DNA of 37,358 nucleotides from the NCBI RefSeq assembly GCF_947654275.1, contig NZ_CANTJS010000027.1, positions 1-37,358 of the forward strand, given 5' to 3'. The notes under the pieces were generated by a model, which made no database searches, had not been told where the DNA came from, and saw only the letters and a list, made by a program, of their open reading frames with translations. Of the stretch, positions 33,299 to 37,358 are shown in pieces (positions within the stretch are counted from its first letter, which is position 1; each line of letters opens with the position of its first letter). The stretch is from an uncultured Oscillibacter sp. (GTDB lineage: Bacteria > Bacillota > Clostridia > Oscillospirales > Oscillospiraceae). Both the position numbers and the translations under genes were made by a program.

Positions 33299-34338
33299 CA
33301 GCCAGCCGGGGCATCCGCCGCCGGGAGCGGGGCGGAGGCGTCCGCCGCCTGCCGGGCGGCGCGGCGCTCCAGATATTCCTCCAGACAGAGGCCGCTGTCC
33401 CGGATGTCCAGGGCCGTGGGCCGGCCTACATAGCGGTAATGCCAGGGCTCATAGCCGATGCCGGTTATCTCCCCCTTCTCCAGGGGGTAACGGAGAATAA
33501 AGCCGTATTCCCAGCAGTGCTCCATCAGCCACTTCTGTTCCGCCGTCTCCGCCTGGCCCTCGTCCAGGATCTGATAGGACGCCGCCACGATATCCACCGC
33601 CAGACCCGTCTGATGCTCGCTGGTGCCGGGGGCCGCCACCCAGCGGGCGGCTTCGGCGGCGGCCTCCTCCGCCGGGCATCCCGCCGCCAGCAGACGGAGA
33701 ATCTTGTTGTTGTAGAGCCGGGTCTGGGTGGCCTGGGTCCGGTAGGCGGAGCAGACCAGGGGCCGCAGGCCCGCCTTCCGGCAGTCCGCCAGCATCTCCA
33801 TCAGGTCCTCCCAGGCCCGCCGGTCCACCCGCAGTCCGTTGGGCAGGCTTTTCAGCGCCAGCGTCTCCCGGAAATCCTCCGGCAGCGGGTTCCAGGGATT
33901 CACCAGCAGCAGCTGCCAGTCCTCCGCCTCCGGGAATACCGGCTCCGCCGGTTTTTTTGCGCCTTCTTCCGGGGTTTTTCCGTCCTCTGACGGATTTTTT
34001 GCGCCTTCTTCCGGGGTTTTTCCGTCCTCTGACGGATTTTTTGCGCCTTCTTCCGGGGTTTTTCCGTCCTCTGACGGATTTTTTGCATTCTCTCCCGGGG
34101 TCTTTCCGTCCTGCGGCAGATTTTTTGCGTCTTCTTCCGGAGCCGCCCCGTCCCACGACGGGACGGCCCCCTCCGGGATGGGGACCGCCAGGGCCCCGGC
34201 GGTCTCCAGACCTGTCCAGGCGTCGGAGACAGGGGCCTCCGGCAGCTCCGCCGCCTGGACGGCGGCTGTCAGCAGCAGCGGGGCCAGCAGTGTCAGGCCC
34301 CATATCCGCGCTGTGTTCCAATTCTTCAGGCTGTTCAA
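33298..34338 (-). CDS. VanY-type D-alanyl-D-alanine carboxypeptidase (M15B) with repeat linker
   Basis: The 346-residue exported protein should trim the terminal D-Ala from peptidoglycan stems. A signal peptide (about 1-30) is followed by a low-complexity acidic linker with 14-residue repeats (about 72-130) and the M15B domain (about 140-325). Motifs are PLVCSAYRTQATQ (Arg200), SEHQTGLAVD (zinc His242 and Asp249) and GYEPWHYRYVG (Glu297, His300). The start is a TTG at 34338 preceded by AAAGGAAC. The linker would set the catalytic domain away from the membrane. Copy number of the linker repeat may vary between strains. Confidence 0.9.
   Translation of the reverse strand: MNSLKNWNTARIWGLTLLAPLLLTAAVQAAELPEAPVSDAWTGLETAGALAVPIPEGAVPSWDGAAPEEDAKNLPQDGKTPGENAKNPSEDGKTPEEGAKNPSEDGKTPEEGAKNPSEDGKTPEEGAKKPAEPVFPEAEDWQLLLVNPWNPLPEDFRETLALKSLPNGLRVDRRAWEDLMEMLADCRKAGLRPLVCSAYRTQATQTRLYNNKILRLLAAGCPAEEAAAEAARWVAAPGTSEHQTGLAVDIVAASYQILDEGQAETAEQKWLMEHCWEYGFILRYPLEKGEITGIGYEPWHYRYVGRPTALDIRDSGLCLEEYLERRAARQAADASAPLPAADAPAG
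33953..34136 (-). repeat. 42-bp in-frame tandem repeat in the VanY-type gene
   Basis: Three near-identical 42-base units encode NPSEDGKTPEEGAK, with degenerate units on the upstream side (NLPQDGKTPGENAK). The unit length is a multiple of three, so gain or loss keeps the frame. Confidence 0.92.
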
Positions 34339-34607
34339 CTTTCGTTCCTTTCCCGCCGCCGTGCCGTACCCGTTTTCACAGATCTGTCCGGCGGCTTTAC
34401 AGGTTCATCATATGCCTGTCCCGCCGCGAAAGCAAGGGCTTTTCTGTGAACGTTTCGGACAAGGGGAGGAAATTCCGGGCGTGCCCGTTTGAAAGACGGT
34501 CTGCAGGGGCCTGTCCCGGCCCGGCTCCGGGGGCCCGGCGGTTCCGGAAGACGGGCCCCCGGAAGCGTCCCGCCCGGAGATTGTATGTGTATGCGGGTGC
34601 CGGAGCC

Positions 34608-34636
34608 TTGCGGTCCGGTGCAGGCCGTGCTATGAT
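34608..34636 (+). promoter_or_regulatory. Promoter of the 88-residue gene
   Basis: TTGCGG (34608-34613), 17-base spacer, TATGAT (34631-34636), 33 bases before the start. Confidence 0.75.
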
Positions 34637-34669
34637 TGTGACGGCACCAGCCACGAAAGGAGACGCGCC

Positions 34670-34936
34670 ATGAACCCCACTCAGCGGAGATTTTTCCAGC
34701 AGCTGGCCCAGATTCAGGAGGCCTGCGTCCAGCGGGCCCTTGCCTGCCCCGGACGCGAGGAGGACAGACTGTATCAGGTCTCATACGAGATGACCGCCGG
34801 CATCCTGGAGCTGATCGACGGCTATTCCCCTTTCAGCTCCGACCGCTATGATCTGGTCAACACCGTCACCGGGGAGAGGCTGAAGGAACGGCCCTTCCTT
34901 GAGCTCCACGACCACCTGGAGGAATTTCTGCGCTGA
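34670..34936 (+). CDS. Hypothetical protein, 88 residues
   Basis: AAAGGAG precedes the ATG by seven bases. The product begins MNPTQRRFFQQLAQIQEACV and has EMTAGILELIDGYSPFSSDRYDLVN and LHDHLEEFLR, suggesting a small helical cytoplasmic protein. I do not recognise a named family. It has its own promoter. Confidence 0.75.
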   Translation: MNPTQRRFFQQLAQIQEACVQRALACPGREEDRLYQVSYEMTAGILELIDGYSPFSSDRYDLVNTVTGERLKERPFLELHDHLEEFLR

Positions 34937-34987
34937 GCCCTCCGCCTCAAATGCCCTCAACATCCTGCCAGAGAAGGCATTCCCACC

Positions 34988-35017
34988 TTGCCAAGCTCCC
35001 CTGCTTTATGGTATGAT
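34988..35017 (+). promoter_or_regulatory. Promoter of the GH19-like gene
   Basis: TTGCCA (34988-34993), 18-base spacer, TATGAT (35012-35017), 29 bases before the start. Confidence 0.65.
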
Positions 35018-35046
35018 GAGGAAAAAGCGGAGGGGGAGGTGCGTTT

Positions 35047-35931
35047 ATGCCGGAGCTGCTGGACAAGCTGGAGGAATCGGGTCTCTCCCCCCGGGCGGTT
35101 CTGGCGTCCCTGGCGGCGCTGCTGCTGGCGCTGATTTTAGTGATACTGGCCTTCCGCCATCTGAAGGGAGGGGCGGGGCCGGAGGAGGTCCCCGGCCAGG
35201 AGCCGGAGGCGGAGGCCCCGGTCCTTGTCACCCGGCAGCAGATCGACGCCCTGACCTATGACGACAGCACCCTGGGAACCGTCCGGTGGACCCTGTCCAG
35301 GGAGCAGCTGGAGGAGCTGAACCGGGTGCTGCACGAGTACGGCATCACCACGGCGGAGGACATCAGCCAGTTCCTGGCTCAGGCGGCTGTGGAGAGCCTG
35401 GGGGGCTCCGCCCTGACGGAGTGGGGGGACGAGGCCTATTTCCAGGACCGGGGCTACACCGCCGGCACCCGGGGCGCGGGCTATCTCCATCTCACCTTCG
35501 GATACGGCCAGATGGCCTTTTCCACCTGGCTGATGAAAAAATATATGCCGGAGCTGGCGGACATCACCTATGCCAACCCCGCCAACCACGGCCGGGAGGA
35601 CATCAGCGCCGCCTATTACGCCGCCCTCCAGACCGCCGCCAACATGGGTCTGGATGTCTCCCGCTACTCCCGGGTAGTCCATGACCGCCGGGACCCCGAA
35701 GAGACCGGCTACACCACCGGGGCGGACTACATCGCGGAGGCCTTTGCCTGGGAGAGCGCCGCCTACTTCTGGCACATCTCCGGCGTCAGCAAGGCCTTCC
35801 TCAACTTTCCCACGTCCCTGAATACCGACATCGCCTCGGACATCGTGGGCGGCAGCAACTGGCAGTCCCGGCGGGAGGCCTACACCGCCTATTATCCGGT
35901 CTTCGCTGCGGAGGAGAAAGCGGCGGCTTAG
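35047..35931 (+). CDS. Membrane-anchored GH19/lysozyme-like protein
   Basis: The 294-residue protein has one N-terminal membrane segment (about 17-37), a linker, and a lysozyme-like domain (about 60-285). ISQFLAQAAVESLGG has a Glu at the GH19 catalytic position, and RGAGYLHLTFGYGQMAFSTWL resembles the GRGxxQLTxxxNY segment of GH19 enzymes. Peptidoglycan is a likely substrate, by analogy with phage-type GH19 lysozymes. The GH19 label is moderate. GGGGGAGGTG precedes the ATG. The stop TAG (35929-35931) is formed by the first bases of the MITE, so the original C-terminus may have been different. Confidence 0.72.
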   Translation: MPELLDKLEESGLSPRAVLASLAALLLALILVILAFRHLKGGAGPEEVPGQEPEAEAPVLVTRQQIDALTYDDSTLGTVRWTLSREQLEELNRVLHEYGITTAEDISQFLAQAAVESLGGSALTEWGDEAYFQDRGYTAGTRGAGYLHLTFGYGQMAFSTWLMKKYMPELADITYANPANHGREDISAAYYAALQTAANMGLDVSRYSRVVHDRRDPEETGYTTGADYIAEAFAWESAAYFWHISGVSKAFLNFPTSLNTDIASDIVGGSNWQSRREAYTAYYPVFAAEEKAAA

Positions 35932-36093
35932 GGCCTGATCACATAAGCCCACGCGCACGTCTTTTCGGCAAATTTTGCCGCCTGCTTCGTTAAAAATTTT
36001 TGCCGTACGCCAGTACGCCTGCAAATTTTTGCCTCGCATTCGGCTAAAATTTGCTCAAAAATCCGCACATGTGGTTTATGTGAACAGGCCCCA
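35929..36093 (-). repeat. 165-bp MITE-like element, copy 2
   Basis: This is the reverse-orientation copy of 22177-22341, also 165 bases and about 97-98% identical, with the same terminal inverted repeats. It supplies the stop codon of the GH19-like gene at its left end and ends 16 bases before the next start codon. Confidence 0.9.
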
Positions 36094-36108
36094 GGGGGAA
36101 ACAGTCTG

Positions 36109-36423
36109 ATGAAGCATGTCATTTTGAGCTGCGGCAGCGGCGGCTTTCTGTATGCCGTGCCGGATGAGGCGGCGGAGCGTCTTTCCGAATACTGTATGGA
36201 GTTCTGCACGGATTGGCTTTGGAACAGCCCCCACGCGGAGCAATACCGGCGCACCCGGCGGAACCCCGACGGGACGGCCTTTGCCTATGTCAGCTACACA
36301 GAGGCGGATTTCATCGCCTGGCTGAACCGGTGGAAATTTCCGTCCCAGCCCTCTTACCTTGCAGGGCGCTTTGACGGCGATGCGCCGGAGCCGTACCGCG
36401 GTTGTCCCAGATTTGACTTTTAG
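36109..36423 (+). CDS. Hypothetical protein, 104 residues, downstream of the MITE
   Basis: AGGGGGAAA precedes the ATG. The product begins MKHVILSCGSGGFLYAVPDEAAERL and has YVSYTEADFIAWLNRWKFP and a C-terminal PYRGCPRFDF. I do not recognise a family. With the MITE ending 16 bases upstream, its own promoter may be lost or replaced, and read-through from the GH19-like gene is possible. Confidence 0.65.
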   Translation: MKHVILSCGSGGFLYAVPDEAAERLSEYCMEFCTDWLWNSPHAEQYRRTRRNPDGTAFAYVSYTEADFIAWLNRWKFPSQPSYLAGRFDGDAPEPYRGCPRFDF

Positions 36424-36450
36424 CCAGCCCCGCACCGTTCCATAACAAAG

Positions 36451-36485
36451 GAAGCGGCAGAGTCCCGAAAGGACTCTGCCGCTTC
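36451..36485 (-). terminator. Terminator of rsfS
   Basis: GAAGCGGCAGAGTCC (36451-36465) pairs perfectly with GGACTCTGCCGCTTC (36471-36485). On the minus strand CTTTGTT follows. Confidence 0.72.
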
Positions 36486-36491
36486 TGCCGT

Positions 36492-36860
36492 TCAGTCCGC
36501 CGTCAGCACGCCGCTGAGGTCCAGAGGCTTGCCGTCGGACCAGAGACGTTCCAGGGAATAGAACTCCCGGGCCTCCTGGGAGAAGACATGCACCGCCACG
36601 CAGCCATAGTCCAGCAACACCCAGGTGCCGTCCCGGTGGCCCTCCCGGTGGAGAGGCTTTTCGCCGGCCTGCTCCTCCATGGCCTTCTCCACCGCGCCGC
36701 ACAGGGCATTGATCTGGGTGTTGGATGTGCCGCTGGCAATGACGAAGTAATCCGCCAATGTGGTGAGGTCCGTAATCTCGATGGCGCTGATCTCCTTGCC
36801 CCGCTTCTCGTCCAGGGCTTTCGCCGCAATGAGGGCCATCTCTTTCGGTGCCAATGACAT
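36492..36860 (-). CDS. rsfS: Ribosomal silencing factor RsfS
   Basis: The 122-residue protein binds ribosomal protein L14 and blocks subunit joining in starved cells. It shows KALDEKRGKEISAIEITDLTTLADYFVIASGTSNTQINAL, HREGHRDGTWVLLDYGCVAVHVFSQEAREFYSLERLW, the complete family pattern. GGGAGG precedes the ATG by eight bases. It follows the partial gene upstream on the minus strand by 59 bases, in the usual LCP-protein/rsfS order of related Firmicutes. Confidence 0.95.
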   Translation of the reverse strand: MSLAPKEMALIAAKALDEKRGKEISAIEITDLTTLADYFVIASGTSNTQINALCGAVEKAMEEQAGEKPLHREGHRDGTWVLLDYGCVAVHVFSQEAREFYSLERLWSDGKPLDLSGVLTAD

Positions 36861-36919
36861 ATGTGTGCCTCCCTTTCTGAATATGATGATATGATGATGG
36901 TCTTTTTCTGATGGATGGT

Positions 36920-37358
36920 TTATTCCTCCGGAGGCGCCCCGATGATGGCAAAGCCGGGATCCTCTGCCGGGGTCTCCGGAACCGCCGGTATTTCCGGAAC
37001 CTCCGGAACCGCCGGGGGCTCCTGAACGGCGGGCGGCTCCGGGGCAGGCTCCGGCGTGCCGGAGTTTTCGGTCCCGGTTCCCGGGTCCGTCTCATTGGGG
37101 TCCCGCCAGGGGTCCGGGTCCACGGTTACGCCGGGGTCCGTCACAGGCGGGACAACCGTAATCCCGCCGCCGGTTCCGCCGCCGCTCCCGGTTCCGCCGG
37201 GCTCTCCGCCCTCGCCGGCGGCGGGGTCCGTGACGATGGGCTCGCCGGTCTCCGGGTCAATGGGCAGGCCTGTCTCTGGGTCGATGGGGTTGCCGTTCTC
37301 GTCTACGGCGGGCTCCTCTTCCTCCGGCTCCGGTTCGGGTTTGGGCGGCGGCAGAGCC
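36920..37358 (-). CDS. C-terminal tail of a gene running off the window, probably an LCP-family protein
   Basis: An open minus-strand frame extends from the stop at 36920 to the window edge with no stop (about 145 residues visible). It is acidic and proline/glycine-rich: PIDPETG repeated, GTGSGGGTGGG, EPAPEPPAVQEPPAVPEVPEIP, ending FAIIGAPPEE. Such tails are common on LytR-CpsA-Psr proteins, and an LCP gene often precedes rsfS in related genomes. The catalytic domain is not in the window, so the family call is inference. Confidence 0.5.
   Translation of the reverse strand, partial: ALPPPKPEPEPEEEEPAVDENGNPIDPETGLPIDPETGEPIVTDPAAGEGGEPGGTGSGGGTGGGITVVPPVTDPGVTVDPDPWRDPNETDPGTGTENSGTPEPAPEPPAVQEPPAVPEVPEIPAVPETPAEDPGFAIIGAPPEE

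Overview
The window looks like the chromosome of a GC-rich, spore-forming-type Clostridia, most likely in the Oscillospiraceae (Flavonifractor/Lawsonibacter/Pseudoflavonifractor-like). This rests on strongly GC-rich housekeeping genes, Firmicutes-style AGGAGG ribosome sites, a MurT/GatD-type pair, a SleB-type hydrolase, a K+-type membrane pyrophosphatase, DUF1934 and DUF6512 families, and many dispersed hairpin repeats. The genus is inference; no rRNA or tRNA gene was seen.

Region 1 (1 to about 7340) is the right-hand part of an integrated mobile element whose left end lies outside the window. It carries a lower-GC MacB/FtsX-like ABC exporter pair, a short sigma-70-like factor, an HTH_16-type small protein, a roughly 470-base non-coding stretch full of predicted helices, a TnpW-like protein, a small resolvase-fold protein lacking the catalytic serine, and an intact large serine recombinase. 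A hairpin closes the recombinase gene, and the chromosome resumes at gdhA.

Region 2 (7350-15003, all minus strand) is chromosomal: gdhA, a SleB-like hydrolase, a MurT-like/GatD-like pair, a cyclase-family hydrolase, a small membrane protein and mnmG. The MurT/GatD-like pair is the most striking gene finding: both partners lack the residues that form the glutaminase catalytic triad in the well-studied enzymes.

Region 3 (15178-18843) holds GC-rich repeats, three tandem Xre-type regulators divergent from a 61-residue protein across a perfect palindromic operator, a metallophosphoesterase, a complete miniature transcription unit (promoter, ribosome site, 31-codon ORF, terminator) and an IseA-like lipoprotein.

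Region 4 (19114-27200) has the pyrophosphatase, a tandem-OB SSB-like protein, a cluster of intergenic repeats (a 165-bp MITE, a second repeat family, stacked hairpins), an IS200-type insertion, a DUF362 ferredoxin gene behind a MerR-type promoter and a 12-bp tandem repeat, and an MFS exporter with its TetR regulator. Two matching 17-bp operators link the exporter and the regulator.

Region 5 (27240-37358) has a conserved hypothetical, murI, a DUF1934 gene, argS, azlCD, a DUF6512 membrane protein, a multi-hairpin repeat, a VanY-type peptidase with an internal 42-bp repeat, two more small genes, a GH19-like membrane-anchored protein whose stop codon lies in the second MITE copy, rsfS, and the acidic/proline-rich tail of a gene running off the window (probably an LCP-family protein).
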